Shown: one piece after another, positions 52,817-62,289 of the stretch
Layout of the letters: the number at the start of each line of letters is the position of its first letter
Position numbering within the stretch: position 1 is the first letter of the stretch
Source: Jaminaea rosea
Taxonomy: Eukaryota > Basidiomycota > Exobasidiomycetes > Microstromatales
Assembly: GCF_003144245.1 (NCBI RefSeq)
Contig: NW_020289975.1
Span: forward strand, 2,995,496 to 3,059,495
DNA length: 64,000 nucleotides
Direction of reading: 5' to 3'
Translations under genes and position numbers: made by a program
Notes under the pieces: model-generated
Told to the model about the DNA's origin: nothing
Databases searched by the model: none
Seen by the model: only the letters and a program-made list of their open reading frames with translations

Positions 52817-53325
52817 GACACGATTGAGATGGGAAACGGTCAGTGGTACCCGCTGCCCCTTCGTTATATGCCTTAATCGTGCCTCACTCCCTCATCATTG
52901 AACGGTACAAGTCGGCGTCGCATTTCTTTGTCACGGCGTGGTGGGCGCGGACAAGGCAAGAACGACGCGAACAAAGCGCGACCCGTCCATGTGCGGAGGC
53001 GTTGAGGGCGCACCATTGTCCGCGATGACACCCCTCCTGCGCTGGAGGCTCGAGCTCATGGTAGCGAAGAGACAAAAGGCGAGCAATACTATGATGATGA
53101 TGGAAAAGAATGCACAGTCTTGGAACAAAGCACTTCGATGCCTGATCGTGGCCGCTTCGGTTCGCTAAACCACAACGTTCGCGCGTGTGCGGGCGAGCAC
53201 GAGTGCAGAGGTGCAGATCGATTTCAGGGTCCAGCGGCGCCTCGACAAAGGACAAAAGAGACTAGCGCTGAGCGTATTGCTATCGCCTCGTTGTTCCTGC
53301 TACTTGACTGCCACACTGCACGAGA
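52817..53325. other. Intergenic region, nothing specific seen
   Basis: About 510 bp between two minus-strand genes. It should include the promoter of the 535-residue membrane protein and the 3' UTR of the next gene. No repeat or RNA was found. Confidence 0.4.
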
Positions 53326-54288
53326 TCATATGCTTGTGTTCGATGAGCTTTGTTTCTGGGCGGTTAGAGATACTATCACAATGTTTCGTGTAGACTCAGG
53401 TGCAGCATTGTAAGTCAAGCTGCGTCTACGAGAGGCTCTTGTGCCCTGTTGGCGGCCGAACCTTTGGATCTGCTGATTGTTTCTTCTAAGCCGAGCTCGG
53501 TGACCTTCCCTTGTCTCTATGAGTTGAGGAGGAAGGAATGCTGACTCGGCGGCGCAGTCGAATCCGACGAATTCGTATGCAGGAGATGAGAGTAGCTCGC
53601 TCATCGTCCTGATCACTGTCCCCTGTCTGTCGGGCTCGTCCCTCTCCTTGAGCCGCCCCTCTGCCATCAGGTGTGTCGCTATGAAAACCTGAGGCTCGAT
53701 GTTGACGTTTTCAACCCTCTCTACGGCTGGAATTCTGATTATCGTCTCATGCCGATTGTCGGCACGCTGAAAGCCTTTGAAACGCCGGACTGTCAGCTCG
53801 AGATCGAGAGCGAACGGGCAGTCTTCAATCTTGCTGGCTCCGGCAAAGAGGTGTCGCTTCAAAGTGATGTCTTTGGCGTTGAGGCCCTGTCTGTCCGAGT
53901 CCAACGGGTCACTCGCCGCCATGGACCCTCCTCTGAGGCCCGTGACGTAGCCGAGAGAGGTGCCTGACAGCGCGGAAGTCGTGTTCTCAAAGTTGCGAGG
54001 GCTCATGTGAGAGGCCCCGAGGTCGGCAATGAGCTGCTGCTGGAGCAGCTCGAGCTCCGGCCTCCCGTATGAGATTCGGGACTCTGCCCGGTGTTGTAGG
54101 TGGAAGTGCTCTATGAGTGCGCAGACTGCGGTATTGATTTGGCCGTAAAATGAATTTGCCGTGTGATACTTGGCGCCAAGGACATTGGCGAGTGCGTCAC
54201 GACCGGCGCCGGGCGTGTCCAGGACGGTCTTCATGACCATCACGAAAAAGACGTCGCGCTTGCTCTTGCCATCAATCCAACCGTCCAT
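53326..54288 (-). CDS. Hypothetical protein
   Basis: A single exon encodes 320 residues with host-like codon use. It begins MDGWIDGKSKRDVFFVMVMK. Other visible parts are a helical YGQINTAVCALIEHFHLQHR and an ELELLQQQLIADLGASH segment. A beta-rich stretch follows (CPFALDLELTVRRFKGFQ, IEPQVFIATHLMAE). The tail is basic. There is no signal peptide and no membrane segment. I do not recognise the family; it may be lineage-specific. No upstream exon with a good donor was seen. Confidence 0.55.
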   Translation of the reverse strand: MDGWIDGKSKRDVFFVMVMKTVLDTPGAGRDALANVLGAKYHTANSFYGQINTAVCALIEHFHLQHRAESRISYGRPELELLQQQLIADLGASHMSPRNFENTTSALSGTSLGYVTGLRGGSMAASDPLDSDRQGLNAKDITLKRHLFAGASKIEDCPFALDLELTVRRFKGFQRADNRHETIIRIPAVERVENVNIEPQVFIATHLMAEGRLKERDEPDRQGTVIRTMSELLSSPAYEFVGFDCAAESAFLPPQLIETREGHRARLRRNNQQIQRFGRQQGTRASRRRSLTYNAAPESTRNIVIVSLTAQKQSSSNTSI

Positions 54289-55153
54289 GTTCGCGATAGG
54301 AGATGGAGTGAAGAGGGGTGAAGAGGCCTGACAGTCAACCTTGTGCGCCGTGTGTGGCCGCCGTCCCCCTTGCTCTCACTCTTGACCTTCATCTTGACCT
54401 TGACCTTGACCTTGACAATCGCCTTGGTCCTCAGTGGCGCTTCCTGAAATCGGCGTCGACGCTTGCCACCTTGCGATGCCTGTACTGATCGGCTGCCTCA
54501 GTATGAGATACTACACAGTCAACTGCTTTGCCATCTTCTGCGATGCGGTCCGGTCCGGTGCGGTGTGATTCGACGCCCAGGATCGCCCCCTGCGTACCGG
54601 ACGTGGCTGCTGAGCATCAGTACGTGCCCACACCACCGTCGTGTCAGCGCGAACCACTCACCCTTCGATAGGGAATCGTCCTGGGCTTGTGACTCTCTTG
54701 GGATGACTCTCTCTGTGCGCTCGTGCAATGTGCGTGCGGTGGTGATGGCAGAGGGAAGGAGGGATGGATGCGTGGCGAGGCGAGTTGCGATGAGTGGTGT
54801 GAAGGCAAGAGGAGCGAGCAGCAAACGAGGCCAGCCAGACGAGACCAGCGTGGCGCGCGCTCACAGCTACTTACGAGCCGCCCGGTGCGCGCCGAGCCCG
54901 CACAGCCCCGTAAAAGTCGAGGCGGGTCGTCACGCCGGCTCATCACTTCGAGCACAAGAGGCCATCGACGTTGAGCGGTACGATGCGCGGGTGTAGAAGG
55001 GTAAAAGGTGGTGTCGATTCGCGAGTGATTAGGTGAGAGTCGAGGGAGAGACAGAGGGGGGGGGGGGGGGGAGAGAGAGAGAGGGACATGAGAAAGTGAA
55101 GTCAGGCCGAGCGAACGCCGCCTCCTCGTCCTACTCGAATAGGACGCATAGCC
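54289..55153. other. Intergenic region with hexanucleotide and poly-G tracts
   Basis: About 860 bp. A TTGACC/CTTGAC tract lies at about 54392-54416. A run of 16 G (55056-55071) is followed by an AG repeat to about 55084. A plus-strand open frame at 54463-54996 has no family features and is not accepted as a gene. Confidence 0.5.
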
Positions 55154-57241
55154 TCACACAACGGCCCCACCGGTAGTCCTCGGCTGGCTGACCACGGGCA
55201 CCCTCTCCAGCCCCACAATGGCACACTTTGCCGTCCCCACCACATAGTCCGGGATACGGTTACAGCCAAATACCTTGAGTAGCTCCAAGGAGACACATCC
55301 TTCGATGAGGGAGAGGACTTGAGCTTCGGCACATTTCCGCACGAAGGAGACGTCGAGCGTGCGAAGAGAGACGCAAGAGGTGGCGATGCTAGAGAGCCCG
55401 CCGCGGGTCGTGGTGGGGGTGAGGCTGCCTGCCTCGCCTTTGACTTCGCTGTTCGTGGCGGGCGGGGCAGCAGAGGTATCAGCTTGGGCCTGGCCCTCGC
55501 CCTCTGCCTCGTCCACCCCGGCCCCGCTGACTTTGAGGCACGAATTGATGCTCAAGTAGGTAAGAGCCGGCCCGGAGTGCTTGATCAAGGCCTCGACCGC
55601 ATCGTCGCCCACCTCGTTGCATCGCGTCAGGTCGACGTGCGTGAGCTTGGGGAGGCTGCGCTGCTCAAAGGACTCGAAGAGCTTGGCGAGGGACGCCGAG
55701 GAGATGTTCGTGAGCTTGGCGAGGCGGAGGGCACGCAGCGAGGTGCAGTACGGCATGATGCCCTCCAAGACGACACGCTCGGTGAGTTCGGTATTGCCCG
55801 AGAGGTCTAGATGCTCCAAGCGCGCGCCGATGTGAGAGAGGAGCTCGATGACCTCGTCGTCCTTGAGGGAGTCGGGGGGCATACCGCCCACGCTGACACC
55901 GGGATCGGAGATGTCTAGGTAAGTGAGCTCCTTGAGCTGGGCGAGGGGCTTGAGGCACTCGCCATTGAGAGGGCCGATCTGTGCCAGTCCGAGCTCCTTG
56001 AGGCCAGGGCAGCGTACAACGAGGGTCTGGACGCACGAGAGGTCGAAACGGGGCGTCTCGCGGATCTTGAGCGATTCGAGGCGATCCCCTACCTTGTCGA
56101 GGAAGCGATGCCACGACTCCTTGCGGACGAGAAAAGGGCCATACAGTTCCAGTCGACGAAGATGGTCCAGCTTGTCCGTCCAGGCGTCGAAGGCTGCATT
56201 GTTCAGCTGACCGCACTGCTGAAGGTTGATGGTGTGGATGCGCGGCGAGAAGACCCCTACTGTAGCTAGCGCGTCGGGCGTGAGGCGCGAGCAGTCGTAG
56301 AGGTTGAGCGTCTCGGTGTAGGGCTCGAGGAAGAGCTGGAAAGTCTGATCATTCAAGCGACGATTGCGGCAGATGCTCTTGCTGAGGATCTCGATGTTAC
56401 GATCGCCGATGCCGCCGAGGGCCTCGACGTCCTCGATGTGGTCGGAGATGATGTTGATGCACATGTGCTGGAGCGTGGAGAGGACGCGCTTATCCTGCGG
56501 GCGCTTGACGATGGTTCGCTTCTTGCGGGGGGGCGGTTTGGTAGAGGCGGCTGACGACTTGCCCTTAGAAGAGCTCGCAGCCGCGTTGCCTCCGGTGATG
56601 GCAGCGTTGTACTGCGGCCCGCACTTGTGGCAAAGACCGCCCGACTCGGTCTGGACGGTGTACTGAGTGAGGCAGAAGCGCTTGGAGCAGCCGGGACAGT
56701 AATCAATGGCGCCGGATGCGACGCCTTTGAGGCTGATGTTCTCGACTTCGCCGCGTTTGATGCGCTGCCACTTCTGGGCTTCTGTATCGGCGCCGCCAAG
56801 GGAGGCAGCCTCTTTGCTTGACACTTTGAAATCCGAGTCGCTGCCGCCATCCTCGTCTGAATGCCAATCATCATCGTCGTCCTCCTCGTCAAAGTTCATC
56901 GATGCGCCAGCAGGAGCGGGCTTCTTGCGCTTCGCAGGCACCGCAGCGGGAGCAGCGGCGGCTGCTGCTGCTGCTCGAGAAGGGCGAGGTCGAGGGCGAG
57001 AGCGAGAGCCACTGGGCCCAGCTACGGCGGGCTCATCGGGGGTAAGGACGAGTTCGCGAGACGAGGAAGCGGCGGAGGTGGAAAGCTCTGCGGCGGCATT
57101 GCTGGCGCTATCAGCTGCACCATCTTGCTCCTCCGTCTGCTGCTGGCGACGACGTCGACTGTACGAAGTGTTGGGAATGCGAATGTTCTTCTCGCGGAGG
57201 AACGAGGTGAGAGCGCTGGCTGGCCCGCGAACGTCGCTCAT
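55154..57241 (-). CDS. RAD7: RAD7-like nucleotide-excision-repair LRR protein
   Basis: A single exon encodes 695 residues from the ATG at 57241. It begins RGPASALTSFLREKNIRIPN, the typical start of fungal Rad7. A disordered acidic segment (FDEEDDDDDWHSDEDGG) follows, then a cysteine cluster YCPGCSKRF...GGLCHKCG and a basic patch. Next is an F-box-like helical LSTLQHMCINIISDHIEDVE and about a dozen cysteine-type leucine-rich repeats (LNLYDCSRLTPDALATVG, LTHVDLTRCNEVGDDAVEAL). With Rad16, Rad7 finds lesions in non-transcribed DNA and forms part of an E3 ligase. The frame stays open upstream across a GAT repeat, but that part is not protein-like. Confidence 0.9.
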   Translation of the reverse strand: MSDVRGPASALTSFLREKNIRIPNTSYSRRRRQQQTEEQDGAADSASNAAAELSTSAASSSRELVLTPDEPAVAGPSGSRSRPRPRPSRAAAAAAAAPAAVPAKRKKPAPAGASMNFDEEDDDDDWHSDEDGGSDSDFKVSSKEAASLGGADTEAQKWQRIKRGEVENISLKGVASGAIDYCPGCSKRFCLTQYTVQTESGGLCHKCGPQYNAAITGGNAAASSSKGKSSAASTKPPPRKKRTIVKRPQDKRVLSTLQHMCINIISDHIEDVEALGGIGDRNIEILSKSICRNRRLNDQTFQLFLEPYTETLNLYDCSRLTPDALATVGVFSPRIHTINLQQCGQLNNAAFDAWTDKLDHLRRLELYGPFLVRKESWHRFLDKVGDRLESLKIRETPRFDLSCVQTLVVRCPGLKELGLAQIGPLNGECLKPLAQLKELTYLDISDPGVSVGGMPPDSLKDDEVIELLSHIGARLEHLDLSGNTELTERVVLEGIMPYCTSLRALRLAKLTNISSASLAKLFESFEQRSLPKLTHVDLTRCNEVGDDAVEALIKHSGPALTYLSINSCLKVSGAGVDEAEGEGQAQADTSAAPPATNSEVKGEAGSLTPTTTRGGLSSIATSCVSLRTLDVSFVRKCAEAQVLSLIEGCVSLELLKVFGCNRIPDYVVGTAKCAIVGLERVPVVSQPRTTGGAVV

Positions 57242-57668
57242 GGCGAGTGACTGGCTGTATGCTCGGCGCGAGGTCGATGCGATGATGAGAGGAGGGAAAG
57301 AGGCGGCTTTTGCAGCAGACGCAGCGGATTCCACTCGCTCCTGGTCACGAGTCGGACGACAGCTGAGTCGCTGGTGGTGGTGGTGAGAAGACGAGGTGAG
57401 CGAGCGAGTGGCGTGCGGCGGACTACGAGTTGCCACTCCCGCCCTCGACGAAACTCGCCCATTTCGCCAGTCCGCCCTTGAGACGCGTCGAGCGGGGCGG
57501 GGCGGGGCAGCGCCGCCTGGCTGCTTGCTGGATGGAGCTACGGTGAGGCGAGCGACGACGACCACGACGACGGTGATGATGATGATGATGACGATGATGA
57601 TGATTATGATACAAAGTGAAGACGTCGCGCTTCTCGTCTCAGCCACCCAAACCAGCCACATGCTCCCA
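57242..57668. repeat. RAD7 upstream region with GAT trinucleotide repeat
   Basis: The 427-bp gap between the RAD7 start and the SOG2 stop contains an imperfect GAT/GAC trinucleotide tract at 57571-57610. It should also hold the RAD7 promoter and the SOG2 3' UTR. Confidence 0.7.
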
Positions 57669-60600
57669 CTACCCCGCCCCTCGTCCCCCCACTCCCTGTC
57701 CTAACCCCGGCGCACAAAAATGCAGATGCACGCTAACATTCGCCGTCCCCCTCGTCAGTGCCGCCAAAGAGCGCTTACAATCTGGCACCCTTCCCAACGC
57801 CTCAGCATGCGTAACGCTCATTGCGCGCATGGTGACCAGGAAAGCGGTGACGGAGCGAACGAAGGCGACTCCCTCCTCGAGGAGGCGATGGCGAGAGCCG
57901 AATGAAGTCGGGTCGCCGCCCACCACGAGAATTTGTGAGCCTGTAGGGGAGGAGGAGGGGAGGGATTCCATCTCGTCTTGTACTCGTTCAAGCGTATGCT
58001 GGAGACGACGGGTCAGCTCAGCCGCTGAAAGACATTGTGCGCGTAGCTCGACGAGTTTGCGCGATGCGCCACTGCCGCCGGCGGTTGAAGATGGGGTAGG
58101 AGAGATGGCGCTCAATCTCTGCGTATCCTCTTCCGTACTCGGAGGCTTGAGCGTTGTTGTCGTTGTCGTCTCCTTGCCAGCGATTCCCCTCTTCTGCACG
58201 GGAGCAAGCGCAGTTGGTGTCGCCTCCTCTGGCGAGAGGATTCCGCTACTTCTCCAGCCCCCGCTGCCACCCTGAATACCGCCGCCATCTGCACCGCCGT
58301 CCGCCCAGCTGCTCGTCGCGGGTAAGTGGTCAAGCAGCGAAACCCACACGCCCGAGGCGGTTGAGGTGACCGACTGGATGAGGGCGAGGAGATGCGAATC
58401 GATGACCGCTTTACCTGTCGCGGGTGCCGGCCGCGCCGGGGGAGCAGACGAAGGGACGAGGCCGCCGGCTGCTCTGCGCTGCTGGTGCTGCGCCATCCCA
58501 GCCATTGGCGCGGGAGGGGCCGAGCCCGTCGTAAAGGCGGGAACACTGCTTGCTGATCCTACAGCGCCGTGGCGGTGTGGCTGCTGTGGCGCGATTCCCA
58601 CCCCGCTACCCAGCCCGCTACCGAGTGCTCCGGCAATATCGCCCAGAGACCTTGAAAGGGGGCGATGTCCAAATGCGAAGCCCGTGCCGCCGCCGCCGCT
58701 CGACGGAGTAGCCGCCGCCGTATCGCTCGCGTTGGCGAAGCGTCGTGCCGCGCGTCGTGATTGCATCCAGTTGTTCTGTCCCTCCGACGTCGCAGGGCCA
58801 GCAGGAGCAGAAGCTGCTGAGGTCCAAGCTGCCGTCATTGGCGGTACATTGACTTCGCGTACCTCCTGAGCGCTAGCTGGCCCGTCGGAGTCGTAGCGCT
58901 TCCTCTGCCCGCGCATGTCTGTGTTCGGCGTCTTCGGATGACTCGACACAGGCGAGAGGCTCTCCGCAATGCTAGGCAGATTGCCTGGCCCCGCCACGCC
59001 CAAGTGGGAGGCAGCAGCTACGTTGAGTGGGGTAGGCCTTCCGCCCCTGCCCAGCCCCGTGACCGTCACTACCCGCTCCTGAGCGTGAGGCCGATCCTCG
59101 GCGCCCATCTCCCGCCACGCATTCCCCACCTCGACCGTAGCCCCATACAGCATCAGCACCAACGCCCGGGTGTAGCGCACATCTGCGTCCCTCTGCAGTG
59201 GCTTGAGGAGCAACTTCAGTACGCTCACCACCTTCCGGAAGGTCTCTACACTCTCCCGACTCGCGTCGAGTACTGCACCAACCGCCACGTCGTCATGACT
59301 GCTCGCAGCGTTGCGAGAGTCGAAGCGATCCAGCGTGGCGATGAGCGTCTCCAACGTCCCGCCCGCAACGGTCAGCACAGGCTCGAGCTGTTCGGCCACA
59401 ACGGCCGCGCTGGCGAAGAGGGCGTACTGCTTGAGAGCGGTGAAGATCTGACTGAGAGCGAAGAGGATGCCGCGTGCTGCGTCGATGCGTTTGAGTGTCG
59501 AGGCGGGGAGAGGGGCGGGGACACCCGTTGTGGTGTCAATGTTGGCATGGTGGATGGGCGATGGAGTGGCGTCGCGCCCTTGTACGACGGAGAGACGCTT
59601 GAAGTAGGAATCGCGCTGTGTCTGATGATCGTCGGCGCCGCTGCTTGGGCGCATCCCAGGGACGCCCACCTTCTCCGCGTCGCCATCCAACCCGACCGCC
59701 TCGAGTAACGCCGCTCTCCTCGCTGACGGCTTGCGCACCACAACGACCGAGGGCGCCGAGGCGGAGGGGGTGACCCCCTTCGACTGCAGGGGGCTAGGAG
59801 AGGAAGGCTCAACAATGGCGATTTCGGGCGCGGTACCCAGTCGTGGGACGGCCGGGACGACATCTGCTGTCGTGGCGTGGTTGAGGAGTGGGCGAGTTAG
59901 GACGCTCCCAATCCCATTGACATGGCCCATCGTCCCGCCCCCGCCTATACTGTAGGATCGATTGCGTGTGCGGGCGAGGTCCATCGCTGCGCCCCCACCT
60001 CGAGAAAGAGGCTCGGTGGGACTGCCCGTCATCGCATTGGTCGCCGAGGAGGACGACGAGGAGGGAAAGGGGAACGCCTCTCGCATCGAGGAGGTGGTGC
60101 TGCCCAAGGTGGCCCCGGCTGATCGCATGTCAGGAAGGGACTTCTTCGTCTTTAGTAGGCGACGTTTTGCGGTGCCCGTGGGAGTGAAGGGCGATCCCGC
60201 GCTCGTGCTCGCGCTTGGGGAGTGCGAGTGAGACTGGGCCATCGAGTGCGAGTTGGTGCGGCCGTGACCATGTGACGCACCGCGCTGGGTGAAGACTGGG
60301 CTGGAGGAGGTGGGAACGGGAGGAGGCGGGGGAGCAGGGCGTGGATTGTCAAAAGCCTCGTCATTGCGGGCATCGACGCGCTGTAACTCGAGAGGGGGCT
60401 GTAGCTTGGTCGCGACCGTTTCGCTTCGTTCGCGCGGCGGTGTAGGCGTGATAGTTCGCGCGGGCGAAGCGGGGAGCTGTGCGTGCGTGTGCACTCGAGT
60501 AGGGCTTGCCATCTCTTCCACACCACTCGCCTCGCCGACGCCGACGCTCGCATTGGCCTGACTGGACGAGTTAGGCGTCATGCCCGCGCTCGCCGCGCCC

Positions 60601-61787
60601 CTCCCACCCGCAACACCCGCAACGCTAGGCTGCCTAGCGAGCATCAATGGTCTGATCTTGAAGCCACGCTCTGGCGAACTGCGTGCTGATGTTGCGTTAC
60701 TCGCTGCACTTGCGGCGCTCATCGCGCTCGTGGCTGAGGTGTTTGCATTGATGGCGAAGCTCGAGTCGGAGGATTCGTTGGGAGAAGTGACGCCCGTCGA
60801 GGTTGCAGACGCGGGTATAGAGGAGTCTGTCCTGTCTGGAGGCAGGGCACGTCCTTGCATCGGAGGAGTAGCTACCATTGCTGCTGCGGTGGACGTGCTG
60901 CTAGCTATGGACGCTTGCTGATGATGTCGGCCATGTCGTTGCTGCGAGCCGTTGTCGTCATCGGCCTCATTGAGTGCGCGCTCCCTCTCGCTCGCTGCGT
61001 TATCCAAAATCCAGCGCTTCAACGCCGCGATCCACTGACGGTGTTGCGCCTCTTCCTCCCTTTTCCTGCGCTTGTCATCGTCGAGATTCGCATTCGCGTT
61101 CGTAGCCGCGCTCACCGCGTTCGCCGCGCTCGCCTCAGCAGCAACACTCGGCGCGATACTGACGTGCGGGGGAGGCCACTGTAGTGGATTCTCCTCAATC
61201 TTGAGCACGCGTACATGCTCCATATCTGCCAGCCAGGTGGGCAGCCTACGCAGCCTATTCTGCCCTACGCTAAATACTCTGAGCTGCAAGAGTTGGCGCG
61301 GCTCTTCGGGGAGACGGCGCAGCTTGTTCTTGCTAACGTCGAGGATCTCAAGGCGGGGCATGTCTGCCAACCACTCGGGGAAGGTGGAGATTGCATTGGA
61401 GCGCAAGTTGAGATAGCGCAGTCGATGTAGCTGGGTGAAGCGTGCGGGGATGGTGTGGATCTGATTGTATGCTAGGGCGAGACGGACAGCTTCGTCCTTG
61501 ATTATGTCGACGATCTCCTCGGGGATGTCCCGCAAACGACGATTGGAGAGGTCGATGGTGTCCAGCACTCCTCCGCTCGTCGCGTTTACTGCGAGACGCT
61601 TCTCGACTACGAGGGCTAGGAGCTCTTCGGATGGCATGGCGCGACTACGGGATGAGCTGTGACGGGCCATGGGTTGCGCGAACGAGGGAGGAGGAGAGGA
61701 CGAGGAAGAGGCAGCGGCGTGGTGGCCGTGATGGGGATGGACCATCGAGGGTGCGACGACGTTGCGTGAAGGATGGTCCACCGACAT
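57669..61787 (-). CDS. SOG2: RAM-network leucine-rich-repeat protein (SOG2)
   Basis: A single exon from the ATG at 61787 encodes 1372 residues. Leucine-rich repeats at about 75-205 read LDTIDLSNRRLRDIPEEI, LRYLNLRSNAISTFPEWL and LEILDVSKNKLRRLPEE. A very long disordered Ser/Thr/Pro region follows. The SOG2 region (about 760-1370, interrupted by linkers) has RIDAARGILFALSQIFTALK, VETFRKVVSVLKLLLKPL and a helical end. SOG2 binds the NDR kinase module (Cbk1-Mob2, with Hym1 and Tao3) to control polarised growth, septation and, in smuts, dimorphism. Length is much above the yeast protein because of the linkers. A hexanucleotide repeat lies just upstream. Confidence 0.9.
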   Translation of the reverse strand: MSVDHPSRNVVAPSMVHPHHGHHAAASSSSSPPPSFAQPMARHSSSRSRAMPSEELLALVVEKRLAVNATSGGVLDTIDLSNRRLRDIPEEIVDIIKDEAVRLALAYNQIHTIPARFTQLHRLRYLNLRSNAISTFPEWLADMPRLEILDVSKNKLRRLPEEPRQLLQLRVFSVGQNRLRRLPTWLADMEHVRVLKIEENPLQWPPPHVSIAPSVAAEASAANAVSAATNANANLDDDKRRKREEEAQHRQWIAALKRWILDNAASERERALNEADDDNGSQQRHGRHHQQASIASSTSTAAAMVATPPMQGRALPPDRTDSSIPASATSTGVTSPNESSDSSFAINANTSATSAMSAASAASNATSARSSPERGFKIRPLMLARQPSVAGVAGGRGAASAGMTPNSSSQANASVGVGEASGVEEMASPTRVHTHAQLPASPARTITPTPPRERSETVATKLQPPLELQRVDARNDEAFDNPRPAPPPPPVPTSSSPVFTQRGASHGHGRTNSHSMAQSHSHSPSASTSAGSPFTPTGTAKRRLLKTKKSLPDMRSAGATLGSTTSSMREAFPFPSSSSSSATNAMTGSPTEPLSRGGGAAMDLARTRNRSYSIGGGGTMGHVNGIGSVLTRPLLNHATTADVVPAVPRLGTAPEIAIVEPSSPSPLQSKGVTPSASAPSVVVVRKPSARRAALLEAVGLDGDAEKVGVPGMRPSSGADDHQTQRDSYFKRLSVVQGRDATPSPIHHANIDTTTGVPAPLPASTLKRIDAARGILFALSQIFTALKQYALFASAAVVAEQLEPVLTVAGGTLETLIATLDRFDSRNAASSHDDVAVGAVLDASRESVETFRKVVSVLKLLLKPLQRDADVRYTRALVLMLYGATVEVGNAWREMGAEDRPHAQERVVTVTGLGRGGRPTPLNVAAASHLGVAGPGNLPSIAESLSPVSSHPKTPNTDMRGQRKRYDSDGPASAQEVREVNVPPMTAAWTSAASAPAGPATSEGQNNWMQSRRAARRFANASDTAAATPSSGGGGTGFAFGHRPLSRSLGDIAGALGSGLGSGVGIAPQQPHRHGAVGSASSVPAFTTGSAPPAPMAGMAQHQQRRAAGGLVPSSAPPARPAPATGKAVIDSHLLALIQSVTSTASGVWVSLLDHLPATSSWADGGADGGGIQGGSGGWRSSGILSPEEATPTALAPVQKRGIAGKETTTTTTLKPPSTEEDTQRLSAISPTPSSTAGGSGASRKLVELRAQCLSAAELTRRLQHTLERVQDEMESLPSSSPTGSQILVVGGDPTSFGSRHRLLEEGVAFVRSVTAFLVTMRAMSVTHAEALGRVPDCKRSLAALTRGTANVSVHLHFCAPGLGQGVGGRGAG

Positions 61788-62289
61788 GTTTGGATGCAAC
61801 CGCCTGCTATGCGTGTGCGTGTGCGTGTGCGTGTGCGTGTGCGTGTGCGTGTGCGTGTGCGTGTGCGTGTGAGTGTGAGCTGGCCATCCTGGCGAGGAGC
61901 GGGCGAGGAGCAGGGAGGGTCGGGAGCAGGTGCAATCAGGAGCGCATCAACGGATCATCCCTCGCTGCTCGTTGCTCGCCGCCCGACGGACACCCAAAAT
62001 CGGTCCTCGTCTGACTTCGAGGGGGGCGGACAGAGCGAGGCGAAGCGGCGGCTGCCAAAGGCGGAGAGACGCTCAGACGCTCCCGTCGGCTTGACGTCAA
62101 TGCACGTCGCAGGCGGGCGCAGCAGCACCCTGGAATGGCCGCCTCGCGATGAGACAACAACCAAACACTTTGCCAAATCGCTCGCAATCAATCAATGAGC
62201 CGGGTGAGACGGCAACGTGAGACGACAACGTGAGACGAAAAGCCCAGCATATCTCTCAGCATCACCATCCACCATCTCCACTCCCCAAC
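61788..62289. repeat. Divergent promoter with GTGTGC hexanucleotide array
   Basis: About ten GTGTGC units lie at 61811-61878, just upstream of the SOG2 start codon, inside the 502-bp region shared with the next plus-strand gene. Confidence 0.8.

Noticed and set aside
54463-54996. 177-codon plus-strand frame
   Set aside because: Composition rich in Arg, Ser and Cys without motif; codon bias unlike the neighbouring genes.
57242-57661. N-terminal extension of RAD7 with a run of Ile and Val
   Set aside because: The hydrophobic run is a translated GAT trinucleotide repeat without an ATG start before it; the conserved Rad7 start is at 57241.
58366-60231. Plus-strand frames opposite SOG2
   Set aside because: Mirror frames of the long Ser/Thr/Ala-rich SOG2 linker, without signatures.
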